This document shows, piece after piece, positions 22,189 to 32,750 of a stretch of 64,000 nt of DNA. How positions within the stretch are numbered: position 1 is the first letter of the stretch; each line of letters begins with the position of its first letter. The position numbers and the translations under genes were made by a program. The stretch comes from Mrakia gelida (taxonomy: Eukaryota > Basidiomycota > Tremellomycetes > Cystofilobasidiales > Mrakiaceae): the NCBI GenBank assembly GCA_024345305.1, contig BRON01000016.1, forward strand, positions 372,001 through 436,000, written 5' to 3'. The notes under the pieces are model-generated. The model had not been told where the DNA came from. It saw only the letters and a program-made list of their open reading frames with translations, and ran no database searches.

Positions 22189-23821
22189 TTAGAGCTTCGC
22201 CGACTGAGCAGTCTTAGCAGCCGCGGCGGCGTCGTACCTGATCCGATGAGGAGGTTGTCAGTACAGATCCATGGTAGAAGCGAGAGACGAGCGGATCTTG
22301 CCGAGAGGGAGACAGGGAACGATGGGACGACGAGACTCACTCCTTCTCGACCTCGTCCAGCTTCAGGTACGCTGCTTTGAGAGCGGTTCTGATTCGTCGA
22401 TCACAAGGAAGAGAAGTGGGGGAGTCAGTTTGCGAAAACAAAAGAAAGAGGATGAGAAAAAGACGACGAGACGAAAACGAACCTCTCCTCGACCTTCTTG
22501 ACCCAGTCGATGATGGACTCGGGGCAAGCCAGTCCTCCCGCTCGACCTTTCGAGAGGGAGAGGAGAGGGAAGTACATCGCCTGAGAGACAAAGGCGAAGC
22601 AAGAGAAAGGGTGAGTTGGACGAGAACAGAAGGCGAACGACCGAGAGAACGCGTCGAAACGACTCACGAAATCAGCCTGCGTCGGCTCCTCCCCTCCACA
22701 GAACCACGACGACGTTCCAGTCTTCTTCAGGTCTCCATCGATCTACCCGCCCAAACAACCCTCTCGTCAGTCGGTTCTATTCTTCATCGCGGCACGCAAA
22801 CGAGCGAAGGAAGGAAACCGAAGACGAGCGAAGCTGAAACTGACCATCCCAAGATGCTTCTCCAACTCCTTATCCAGCCAGTTCTTGTTGACCTGAGCAG
22901 CGAATCCACTGATGATCGGACGAGCGTACCAAGGTGACATTTCAGGGAACTTGGAGAAGACGAGCTTGTTGACGAGGATGGGCTGGGGAACGAGACGAAG
23001 GTCAGCTCTCGAGCGAGGAGAGTTCGAGCTCACCCATCTCGCACTCCTCCTTCTTCGTCCCCTTCCTTCCCTCCTTCTTTTCGTCGCAAGAATAGATAGT
23101 TGTGGGAGAGAGTCGGTTGGAACGTACCATCAAGCTTCCCTCCGCGTAGTGCAGGTAGTAGTTGTTCCTCTGCTCCATCTCTGGGCTGAGGTTCGTAGGA
23201 GCGAAGATGGTGGGCGAGTGAGTTCGAAGGAGATAGGCGATGATGTTTCCGGTTTCGGCGATGACGAGACCGTTGTGGACGATGACGGGAGACTGGGAAG
23301 GAACCATCGAGAAGGGAAGGAAGTCAGCGAGGGAGAGCAGAAGGATGGAGGGGTGCAGGAGGGGAGGAAGGGAGAGGAGAAGTGGAGGGCTGAAAGAGGA
23401 GCTTCGTCCCTCCGATGGATGGCTCCTTCCTTCCCTTCCTGGGCTTTGTTCGCCTCCCAACCGATACGAGGGATAGAAGAGGGACCAGAGTGGATGAGGG
23501 ACTGACCTTTCCAAGAGGATGGATCTCCCTGACCGAATCAAAACGCAACACAACACAGAGAGGTCAGCTCGACCTCCATCCTCCCCTCCTCCTCCCTCCG
23601 TCCCACTCTTCCCTTCCCCTCTTCACCCTCAAACCATCACTCCCTCCTTCGGTCACTCACTTCAGCTCCTTGGGCGCGAGGTAGTTGCTCCCGCGATGGT
23701 AGACCTTCGTCTCGTAGTCGACCTTGAGCTCCTCGAGGATCCAAAGGATCGTTTCAGCTCGGGAGTGGTTCAGGAAGTGGAGGACGAGTTTGTTGGAGGG
23801 TGGGGAGGTGGGCGTGGACAT
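22189..23821 (-). CDS. Glutathione S-transferase
   Basis: Fungal Gtt1-like cytosolic glutathione S-transferase. Start ATG 23821-23819. The thioredoxin-like N-terminal domain reads LVLHFLNHSRAETILWILEE, VDYETKVYHR, EIHPLGKSPVIVHNGLVIAE and the typical ETGNIIAYLL glutathione-site segment. The helical C-terminal domain includes NNYYLHYAEGSLM, PWYARPIISGFAAQVNKNWL, FCGGEEPTQADF (conserved T.AD motif) and CPESIIDWVKKVEER. It ends AAAAAKTAQSAKL at TAA 22191-22189. Seven or so introns splice in phase. The role is conjugation of glutathione to electrophiles or peroxide detoxification; the substrate range is unknown. The serine in NHSRAE is the probable catalytic residue by analogy. Confidence 0.88.
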
Positions 23822-24686
23822 GCTGGCTGAGTGAGAGGGTATGGGGAAGAGGTGGGAGGAAGGGTGAGAGCGGTTGGGGGTGAGGGTTAGGAGCGAAAGG
23901 AGCGAGAAGGAGCAAGAGGAAGAGAGAGGGAAGATCGACTCGAGTCGTCGGACGCCGCTCTTTCATTACCCGAGTCCAAACTCGTCATGCTGGGTGAATA
24001 TTTTCGAGTCCAGCTTTCGGAGAGGAGAAAGTGGGGTGAAGGAAAGGTAGGGCGAAGGAAGTAAGGCTGATTCGGAGAATTTGACGAGCGAACGAAGAGC
24101 GCGTCGAAAGAGAAGGAGGGAGATCAGTCGATGCGACGCGTCTCCGTGCTCAGCTGCTTCTACTCGGAAGGACAAAAACTTCCCTGAAGTGAAGTCTGAA
24201 CAGACTTCCTGTGATTGATGTTATCACCTCCTCCATCCACTCCTACTGCTTGAGAACATCGCTCGTGAAGGGTCGCGTCGCAGGAGCGAGCAGACAAGAC
24301 CTCTTCTGACCAAAGAAGCTCCGCCCCGCCTGCAGAAGGGTAGGGAGACGATTGAGGTGAAGAGGGAAGGTGTGGGTTGGGAAGGCAGAGGGAGTAAACG
24401 AGACGGGATGAAGAAGAGAAAAAAGAAGAATCGAACGCGACTCGAACCAGCGACTTGGAGTCCCCACATCCCACGCTCTAGACCGCTGCACCAACCCAAC
24501 CTGCCCAAAACCAAACTGCCATCGTTCTCGACTTCCTGCTTATGTCCTGCTCTCAGAACTCCACCACTCAAGACTAGAAATCGACTCTTACCGCGACGCG
24601 TCTCTCAATGTCTCGTAGAAGGCTCAAGCAGATACTAACAATAAACCGAGGATCGTCGTCATCAACAGTATCTACTACAGTTGATT
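23822..24686. other. Intergenic region upstream of the GST gene
   Basis: About 860 bp with no supported protein gene. Holds the GST promoter, a tRNA-like relic near 24427-24500 and two GACGCGTC motifs. A/G-rich repeats near 24400 precede the relic. Confidence 0.5.
24427..24500 (-). pseudogene. tRNA-like sequence, probably degenerate
   Basis: On the minus strand there is a clear A-box (TGGTGCAGCGGTCTAGAGCG), an anticodon-loop-like CTCCAAG that would read tryptophan (CCA), and a B-box-like GGTTCGAGTC. A T-rich run lies downstream, as for Pol III termination. The T-stem and acceptor stem do not pair properly in any register I tried, so this is more likely a decayed tRNA or tRNA-derived element than a working gene. 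Confidence 0.35.
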
Positions 24687-24687
24687 C

Positions 24688-24784
24688 GGAGATGTGGCCG
24701 AGCGGTCTAAGGCGCCAGCTTAAGGTGAATGCAAATTTATCTCGCTGGTCAGAAATGGCATGGGTTCGAATCCCATCGTCTTCA
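24688..24784 (+). tRNA. tRNA-Leu (anticodon AAG) with a 17-nt intron
   Basis: Acceptor stem GGAGATG pairs with CGTCTTC (two G-U pairs) and ends in discriminator A at 24784. D-arm region TGGCCGAGCGGTCTAAGGCG, anticodon stem CCAGC/GCTGG. The loop region is 24 nt, which leaves a normal 7-nt loop (TT-AAG-G, then C) after removing about 17 nt (TGAATGCAAATTTATCT) one base 3' of the anticodon. The extra arm is long, as in class II tRNAs, and the T-arm ATGGG-TTCGAAT-CCCAT is perfect. A T run follows. Confidence 0.93.
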
Positions 24785-25451
24785 CTTTTGCTGCCCTCCA
24801 CGAGATCCTGGGGTCGGTTGGCGAGCCCCGATCGCTTGAGGAGCTTCCCTTTTGATTCCCGAGCCGAAAGAAGGCGAAGCGTTGGAACGACGCGTCCGTT
24901 CAGCTCCTTCTGTTCGCGTGAGCCAAAGTTCGGACGCTCTCAGCCAACGGAGATGTAGTCAAGAGCCACTCAGACTTCTTACGAAGTTAGGCGAGGGATG
25001 CGCCGAGAGGAAGGGACTTGAGAGAGGGCAAGCGGCTTGATCTGCTCGTCGCGTTGATGGCTTTCTCTACCGTTTCTCCCCAAGATGTCGAGATGGTACG
25101 CCGAGATACTGTCAGCACCGGAGTCTTCGACTTATATGATGGGCCCAGCAACCCCCCTGGGGAGACGAGACGAAACTGTTCGAACCTTTCAGCTCGAAGA
25201 GCAGTCGCAACTCGCATCAGATCGTCTTCTTTCCCTCTTCTTCCTCGCTCATCCTTCTCATCGTTTGCACCCCTAAAAATCTGACTCGGAAGCTCACTGA
25301 CGTGGGCCCTCAACTCGTCCGCCGTCGCTGAGTTCGAGCTGTTCAAGTTCGGCGCTTCTCCCATGCTCGACAGCGTCGTTTTTGGCTCTAACCCTTCTTT
25401 CTCCTCGCTGACGAGCTCGCCGAGATACCCACCATTTTCCGTCGCTTCTGT
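24785..25451. other. Region with unresolved coding potential
   Basis: About 670 bp. On the plus strand ATG 25059 opens MAFSTVSPQDVEM followed by a GTACGC donor and a possible exon LEEQSQLASDRLLSL at 25190. On the minus strand a frame from 25607 to 24987 is also open (MGEAPNLNSSNSATADELRA). The two cannot both be ordinary genes, and neither gives a recognisable product. A GACGCGTC motif lies at 24891. Confidence 0.3.
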
Positions 25452-26114
25452 ATGAGTGCTACACCGTTCGCTACTGCTCGAGAGGTCGCGTCTTCTCTCC
25501 CTCCTCGATCTCGACCTCGACGCGTCTGACCTTCGACTTCGCTTCTCCTTCTGACCACCAGAACACCAACGAGCCCATTGGAAGTTCCACAAGCCAAGTT
25601 GCCCCAAACCAAGCTGGTGATCGTCGCAGGCCTTGGACCGAACGATACAAGGAACGGACGGAAATGAAACGGATGTCGAGGAACAGACGACGCGCAGAGG
25701 TCGAGGTCAGCTTTGGTCCACCCTCCTCTCCTTCTGATCGCTCTCTCGACTCTCGCTGACTCTGGTCTTCTTGCCTTCCCTTCATACTCTCAGAAACAAC
25801 AACTCCAAGCTCAAGGTTCGTTGTTCCCTCCTCCTCCCTTCCATCTCCTCGAGCTCTTCTCGACGACGTTCGGCTGACTCGCTCTCGCTCTCTTCTTCCG
25901 CTTCCGCTCAGGCACCAAACCCATCTCTCATCACTCTGCCTTTGGATTTGATGAAACAATTTCTGGCCCTCAGTCATCGTTCATCGCTCGCAAGTTCCTC
26001 TCGTCGACTCGAACTTGGTCCTCCTTGAAAGTCGCGTTGTCTCTCTCTCCCTCTCCCCTCCTCCTCTTCTCCCGCAAAGCAGAGCTCGAAACGAACGAAT
26101 CGACTATTCATTAG
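25452..26114 (+). CDS. Small basic unknown protein
   Basis: Model with four exons in phase: ATG 25452 (MSATPFATARE), then an exon with NTNEPIGSSTSQVAPNQ and a strongly basic DRRRPWTERYKERTEMKRMS-RNRRRAE, then a 22-nt exon (KQQLQAQ), then a last exon from about 25920 (TKPISHHSAFGFDETISGPQ) to TAG 26112-26114. About 140 residues. The basic block followed by a Gln-rich helix resembles a DNA-binding basic region, but no leucine zipper is visible. Function unknown. Its stop lies 45 bp from that of the convergent dephospho-CoA kinase gene, so the two 3' UTRs almost certainly overlap. Confidence 0.45.
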
Positions 26115-26159
26115 CACATATCTAACTCCCACCCCGCATCCTTCACACACACCTCCCAA

Positions 26160-27416
26160 TCAATATCTCTCCCTGCTCCCACCCATCACCTTCAACTCCA
26201 CTCCCTCCCTCTCCTGCTCCCTCTTCTTCCCAGCACTTCCACTCGACCCTCGCATATTCCTCCTCCTCCTCTCCACCTTCCTCCCTCTCCCCGCCAAGAC
26301 CCACGCAGCTCTCAACAAGCCCAGGGGGGGACAGACCCAGCACCACCACCAACCAGGGAAGGACTCAGATTCGCGTCGCCAGGAGCGGACGAGGTGGGTG
26401 ATGGATTGGGAGACGGTGGGTAAGGGGGAGGAATTGTCAATGATGTGGTCTGCGTAGGGTAACTTTTGAGGGAGAGGAATCTACGGGTGGGTGGGTGGGT
26501 GGGTTGGGAAGGGGAGGGGGGGGGGGGGGGGAAGGGAGGGAGAGAGGAAAGAGGTCAGACGCGAGCGCGAAAGGGTTGGGGATGGGACGAGAGGACGACG
26601 AACCTGCGAGTTTATCCTCGATATGGCTTGTTCTCGAGTGAGAGGAGGGTTCGGTGGGATGGGAGGTCGAGCTAGGAGACGTTGGAGTTGGATTTGCTCG
26701 GATCTATGAAGCCCCGAAAAAGCAGAAACGAAAGGAAGGAAGATGGTGGTGAGCTCGAGCTCGAGCTCAACGTGTCCCCTTCCTTCCATCCCTCTTCGTC
26801 TCCCCTGCCCCTAAAAAGGCTCGTTCTTCGGACTCACACATAAACCACGACCGTCCTCCCCACCCACTTCCACAACCCTGTCTCGATCAACAGCGGCACA
26901 TCCACGACTACGACCCATTCTCCACGAAGGTAGCACTTGAGGACCTGCCAGGCCATCTCCTTCCGAACGGCAGGATGAACAATCTTGTTGAGCACTTTGC
27001 GATCTGCTTCAGAGTTGAAGACACGTTGACCGAGGGCTGCTCGATCGATGGGTAAGAGTCCGGAAGCAGATGAGGAGGAGGAGGAGGACGAAGGGGAGGA
27101 CGGAGGGTGGAGGATGGAAGGACCGAAGTGGGAGACGACCTTCTTGTACGCTGCGGTTCCTCTACAAAGACAAGATTCTCGAGTCAGTCTGAGTAGTAGA
27201 GTGAAAGTGCAAGGAGCGAGGTACTAACGGGTCCAAGACCTGCCTCGCTATGAGATCTGCGTCGATGATGGGGATGTTATGAGGAGGAGCAGCGAGGATC
27301 GAGGACACGGTTGATTTCCCAGTGGCGATTCCTCCGGTGAGACCGACGACTATAGAAAACGAAGCTCATCAGGATTACAATACGACTCTGAGGAAGAGGA
27401 AAAACGAACCGAGCAT
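26160..27416 (-). CDS. CAB5: Dephospho-CoA kinase (last step of coenzyme A synthesis)
   Basis: Phosphorylates the 3'-OH of dephospho-CoA with ATP. A two-residue first exon (ATG 27416-27414, ML) splices to [19 protein letters not shown], which contains the P-loop GGIATGKS. Next come [15 protein letters not shown] (family DAD motif), [28 protein letters not shown], a [18 protein letters not shown] segment, then [18 protein letters not shown] and [17 protein letters not shown], all standard for CoaE. The C-terminus carries a hydrophobic [20 protein letters not shown] stretch, seen in fungal forms and compatible with a membrane anchor, then a basic tail ending at TGA 26162-26160. The last intron (26481-26603) has a poly-C pyrimidine tract. 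Confidence 0.9.
26485..26536 (+). repeat. GGGT repeats and a 16-G run inside an intron
   Basis: On the plus strand there are five GGGT-type repeats followed by GGGG and an uninterrupted run of 16 G. It lies in the last intron of the minus-strand dephospho-CoA kinase gene, where it serves as the C-rich tract just before the acceptor. It could fold as a G-quadruplex in DNA. Confidence 0.85.
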
Positions 27417-27537
27417 GCTGAGAAAGGTTGAGAAAGAAGGAGGTGGGGTGAGTGGTGGAAGGGAGTCGTCGAGTCGAGCTCAGACGAGCTCACCTTTCGA
27501 TTTCGGAGTCACTTTTCAATGGCCTGTAACGACCACG

Positions 27538-30500
27538 ATGCCTCCTTTTCTAGGGTTTGGAAGAAGGAGATATCTCTGGATCACGGTCTTCGTACTCGTC
27601 TTCCTTGGACTGAGTTGGAATCTGTCGAGATCGGGGGAGGGAGAGGACGACGACGTGGAGGAGGACTTCGCCGAAGAAGAGGTGAGCTCGACCTTCTCTT
27701 CCTTCCTTCCCTTTTCTTCCTCTCGTCCTTCATCGCTCGTCCTAGGACTCAGACTGACAACGAGTCGGCTTCTGCTTCTTGGTACTTAGTACATCGCCCA
27801 ACCCTGGAGGAGGAACGACTCCCTCGCCTCGAATCTCTACAACCAATTCCCTTCCCCTCTCCGTCCTGCTCCTCGAGCGAGTCCCTCGGCACTCCTCCTT
27901 CAACCCGTCCCTCTCCTCCCTCAACCCTGCCTCTCAGCGTGGCTCACGCATGGAACGCTACAAGACCCGTCGTGCACTCACGCTGAGCAGCCGAAGGTGG
28001 ACTTCGTCTGGACTTGGTGAGCTCTCGCTCTCTTTACTTTGCTCCTCCTCGCAAGACTCGTTCGAGCTCACCCATCTCCGCCCTCCCACTCTCTTCTGTC
28101 TTCCCTTCGTCGCCGCTGCAGGCTTAACTCATCCGACCCTCTCTGGTCACATCAGTTCAACCTCCATAGAGCTCACCAACCCATCCCAGCTCGTCACTAC
28201 CGAGATCACGGAGAGCTTCAGCACTCGCTTCGTTCAGTCGAGGACGCGCTGTCGCCTTCGTCCTCCTCCGACGAAGGGAAGTTCTTCGTTGTTCTATCGG
28301 ACTGGGAGGGAAGGAAAGGTAGTGGGGAATGGGTGAGCCAAAGACCTAGCTGGTTGGCTCTCCCTGGGTCGGTGGAGAGGGAGAACGGAGGGAGGGTCGT
28401 GAGCGAAGTGTCGCATTCGGAGCTCTTTGCCACTGCTAGAGGTGCTGGGAAAGGTGAGACGAGGAGGAAGTGGGAGAGGAGGATGTGGGAGAGTTTGCCT
28501 ACTTTCAACAGGTGAGTTCTTGTCTCTTGGTCCACTTGAAGATCGGGGCTTCGAACTGATCTCAACGCGTCTTCATCTTCGTCCCAGTTTCTCAATCGAA
28601 TCCCATCTCCACCTCACTCCCTCCCTCTCTCCAACCTACGTCTACATAAACGGTTAGTCCCTCCTCCCCTTCCTTCCCCTCCCTTCCTCTTCTCCTCTCC
28701 CACTAACACCCACCTGTTCCGTTTTCGCACAGACGACTTCTTCCTCCTCCAACCCCACACACCCTCGTCCTTCCACTCCCTCCCCTTCGGCCCCATAATC
28801 CCCTGCTCCTTCTCCTCCCCAACCTTCAAAACCCCCAAGCCAGCTCGTCTACCCTCAGAGAGATGGGCATGGAAAATCAACCCTGGTTTCGTCGGAAGCG
28901 ATCCCAACAAGGGAAAGCTAGGAGGAGCGGACGAGTTGCTTGCGCTCGAGAGGTCGAACTTTTTGATCGGTACGTCCCTCCCGCCCTTCCTCTTTCCCAC
29001 TTTCGCTTTTCTTCAAAGCACAGCAGCTCACCTTCGTCTCTTTGTTTTGGTTGGGTTGTTGGTCAGGCGAGCGATTCGGTCAACGCCCTCGACCCACTCT
29101 CCTCCACGCTCCTAAACCCTTGCTCGCTCCGATCCAGCACGAGCTGAACCTCATCTGGTGGGAGAAGCATTTCTCGAAGAGCACGAGGAGGAGGTTCAGG
29201 GAGGATGGAAAGATGAGACCGGGGGATTATCATTCGGTTTGGATGGGGGAGACTTTTTTGGTGAGTGTGAACGAACGTCGAAAAGAAAAGAGGCGAGGGG
29301 ACGAGAGGAGACTGCTCGTGCTGACGCGCTTGTGGAGCTGTGCTCGGGTGGAAATAGGTCGAGCGAGCTAGAGAAGCGATGCTCTGGACCTGGGTTGTCG
29401 TGACGATGGGCGAGGAGGGGACGAAGGGTCGGTGGGACGAGAGGGAGAGGGACGTTCTGAGGGAGCTGTTTGGGATGAGACCTGTTGTTAAGGTACGTTT
29501 CACTCCCCTCCTCTTTCTCTCTCTCCCGCCGTATGTTCCCTTCGAACGCTCACCTCAACCTTCACCTCACTCGCGAAACAACAGACTCTCGACCCGAACC
29601 AACCCACGTCGGATCGATCCCTCCTCGGAATCTTCTTCAACGGCGCGAACGCTCTCAACTCCATCAAACCACCCATCATCGCCATCAACCAGACGACACT
29701 CGAGAACCGACATACCCTGAGGCCAGAGAACGTCCGCAAGACGTTCGAGAGTCTGGGAGTGGAGCCGCCGAACGCGAATCTGCCTGGGTGGAGTGAGTCC
29801 TGATCATCTTTCTTTTCCTCTCCTCCATCCCTCACCTCTCCTAGTCTCTCGCATCCTTCCCCTCTTGTTCCGACCTGACTCTCCTCCCTCTCCTCCTCTT
29901 CCTCCCTTCCCAGCATCCCTCGACGGCCCCTCCCCACCCCTCGGCGCCTCCTCCTCCTCCTGCGAGATCGACCTTCAAAACTGCTTCGGACGCTTCTGGC
30001 CTGACACCGCTCGTCAGTCGCTCAACGAGGATGCCTCGGAGATCTTCAAGAGGGTCGCGTTCGAGAAGCCGGAGTGTGGGGATTGCTGTGAGTTCCAACT
30101 CGACTCGCTTTCTTCGTTTCGTTTTGGTCTCGACGGGTCGAGTTTCGAGCGAGCGACTAACCTTCGTTTTCGGTTTCGGTTTCGTTTGATGCAGTACTCT
30201 CCGCCCTCATTCAAGCTTCAGGTCCTCTGGGAATGTCGAAACTCCTGCCTTCGCGTTCGAGCTCGTCGTCCGAGCTCGACGAACAACCTCAACCTCATCT
30301 TCCTCTCACGGAAAGCTGGAAGAAAACGGACTTCTCGCTTCGAGCTGTGCTCGATAGTGGGACTTGGAGTCCGGAAGTCGAGTTGAGGGATTGGTGCGAG
30401 AGGTGAGTCTTTCGTCGCGTCGTCTCGCTTCTTCTTATCTCCCTCTGCTGACTCGCTCTTCGTTCTTTCTTCATTTCCAGACTAATCGCTCGCTACACCT

Positions 30501-30866
30501 CCTCCTCCATAAGTCCGTTCTCTCCTCTTCTCCTTCCTCTTCTCTCTCTCTCTGCCTTCAAACTCACCCACCTCTCTCGATGTCTCGTTGTTTGCAGAGG
30601 ACTCCACCTCCCTCTTCGCCCGCCTTCGTACACCCCTCGAGCTCAACTCCACCCTTTCGCTCTTGGAGACGCTGGAGCCGACGCCAGGGATGGTGGCGAT
30701 GAATGATGACCTGCCGGAGCTTGCGACGGCCGAGAGGGCGGGAGGTGGGAGGGGCGGGAAGGGTGGGAGGGTAGGGGAGGAGGAGGAGGAGGGAGGGAAG
30801 ACGGTACGGTTGTTGCAGAGGTGGATGGAGGGGCGATGGGGGAAGAGGGGTGGGTGGGAGGTTTGA
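27538..30866 (+). CDS. Stealth-family sugar phosphotransferase, Xpt1-like
   Basis: Type II membrane protein: MPPFLGFGRRR, then a transmembrane segment (YLWITVFVLVFLGLSW), then an acidic luminal stem. The Stealth conserved regions follow in order. CR1 is DFVWTWLNSSDPLW (family pattern D.VY.WVN..D). CR2 is RYRDHGELQHSLRSVEDAL with VSHSELF and LPTFNR. CR3 is YVYINDDFFLL, and CR4 lies near HAPKPLLAPIQHEL. Family members move sugar-1-phosphates; Cryptococcus Xpt1 is a Golgi xylosylphosphotransferase acting on protein O-glycans. The Golgi location here is inferred. Nine or so exons; stop TGA 30864-30866. Divergent from dephospho-CoA kinase with about 120 bp between starts. Start chosen at ATG 27538 because an upstream ATG at 27519 is in a different frame. 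Confidence 0.85.
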
Positions 30867-31118
30867 TCCTGGGTCTGAGTTCGGAGGGGAGAGGGCATTT
30901 GATTGATGACTTTACGATTTTGTGCGAGAGGAATGGTCGCGTCGCGTTGCGTACCTCTTGCTTTCCGCCTACAGTATCGCTGTATCTTCCTTCCCCATCT
31001 CCTGCTCGAGACCCATGCGAAATTGTCCTCTCGTGACAATTAAGCTGCCTCGCCCGTTCGACCTCGTTCTCGCCTGTCCAACTCTCCTCCTCTTGTCTCA
31101 ATCAACCTCATCGATCAA

Positions 31119-32618
31119 TCACACGACGACCCTCCCCTTCACCACCACCTTCCCCTCCCCGACCCTCCACTCCGCCTCCCACCCTTTCTCATCAACCTTC
31201 CCCTTCCCCAACCTCCCCGTCAAATCCTCCTCCAATGAATAAACTCTCTCAACCCCAAACCGAACCGTCCCAGGCTCAACAAACTCCAGCGTCGTCTTCG
31301 GTCCCTTCGCTTCTTCGCCCTTCCTCGGCAGAGGAACCACCAGCGGCACGAGGATAGTGAAAGTGAAATTCTTCTTCTCCTCATCAAGGACGAAAGACGT
31401 CTTGGGGCGAGGGAGAAGCGAGCGAGTGGTTGAAGAGACTGAAAGGAACGGCGCGTCGGATGAAGAGGGAGGTGGGTTGGAGGAGGTGAAGACTGTGGGT
31501 GTTGGTTCGGGTGGTGGTGCGGTGGTGGAGTTGGTGGGGAGGGAGGGAAGGATGACTGTTCGGGGGAGGAGAGGACCTTTGGAGGCGAGGGTTTTTGGGA
31601 GGGAATAGTCTGGAGCGAGGAGAGGGAGAGGGGAGGTTAGGACGTGTTTGATGAGGAGGGACGGAGGGCGAGAGAAGGACTGACTTCGCGAGAGGTCGAT
31701 GGAGAGTTTCTCTTCGACCTTTTCGAGGGCCTGGGAAGGGAAAGGGTCGTTAGGAAAGGCGAGGTCAACTCTCGAACGACGCGTCGTCGAGATGGAAAGA
31801 AAGGGTGGGACGAACGACTTGAATGATGTAGAGCTTGAACTCAGCGTCCTTCTTCAGCTTAGTGTGTACTTCCGTACTCAGGATAACGTCGATGAGCAGA
31901 GAAGGGCTCCCGACTGGAAGAGGAGAAGAAAGAAAGGGCGAACGCGAGGTCAGCTTCGCTCAACCTTCGCTCCTCCCTCGTCGCCCAACGAACCTTTATC
32001 GACCGTCACAGAGATGTCTCCGACGACTCCCGGAACCCAGACATCCAAAGCTACTCCCTTCGCACTCGCTGAAGATGGTGGCGGAGGAGCAGGGACGAGG
32101 TGATGGTGGGTCACGTTGATGAAGACCTTGAGCTTGGGAGGGAAGGTCGTCTGAAGAACGAGAAGAGGGAGAAAGTGAGCTGGGAAGCTCGCTGAAAGAT
32201 CTCAGAGACGAAAGCCGAGAAGAAGACGCTTACGGATGTTCCCTGGGACGGTATGAAGATGTTTGCTTCCTTGTCGAGATAGGATTTGAGGAGGAAAGAG
32301 GCCTGGGAGAGAGGGAGGGAAGGGGAAAAGAGGTGAGCTCGACGATGTTCATTGAAGCGTCTGAGTCCTCGAGAGATGAACTCACGAGAGGTGTGATGGT
32401 CTGAGATTGGAGCCTGAGTATACGAGGAGGTTCGGTAAGTCTACGAGATCTCGAAAGAACATCAAAGCGGGAAGGAGAGCTCACTTTGAGCTCGACTGCT
32501 GTCCTGGGAAGGAGATCGGTGGTTCCGGCGCCTCTGGCCTCCCTGCTCCGAGCTTCGTCTCGTCGAGCATGAACGAGGAGGAAGCCGACGAGGAAGAGGG
32601 AACGTCGAGGAAGTTCAT
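31119..32618 (-). CDS. PIH1-domain protein (R2TP co-chaperone subunit type)
   Basis: Start ATG 32618-32616 (MNFLDVPSSSSAS). The PIH1 domain is clear: PPKLKVFINVTHHH (family GR.VFINVC.H), VALDVWVPGVVGDISVTVDK, then LLIDVILSTEVHTKLKKDAE and FKLYIIQVALEKVEEKLSID. A proline/serine-rich linker leads to a C-terminal CS/p23-like region (NFTFTILVPLVVPLPRKGEE, VRFGVERVYSLEEDL). PIH1 proteins join the AAA+ ATPases Rvb1/Rvb2 and Tah1-type TPR proteins with Hsp90 to assemble snoRNPs, polymerases and PIKK kinases; that role is inferred by family. TGA at 31121-31119. Divergent from the F-box-like gene at 32751 with a 132-bp gap. Confidence 0.8.
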
Positions 32619-32750
32619 ATCGAAAAGTTTGAGTGGTCGTGAGGGTTGGCGGACGCAGGAGAGCTCTCCAAAAGGAAGAAGGCTTCGACGCTCCTTCCTC
32701 TTGTCGCTCCCGACTTCCATCATCTCCCTCCCCTCTCTCAAACTCTCAGA

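Noticed and set aside
24987..25607. 206-codon minus-strand open frame
   Set aside because: Overlaps a better-supported plus-strand gene start at 25452; codon choice is mixed and no domain is visible. Kept only as unresolved potential.
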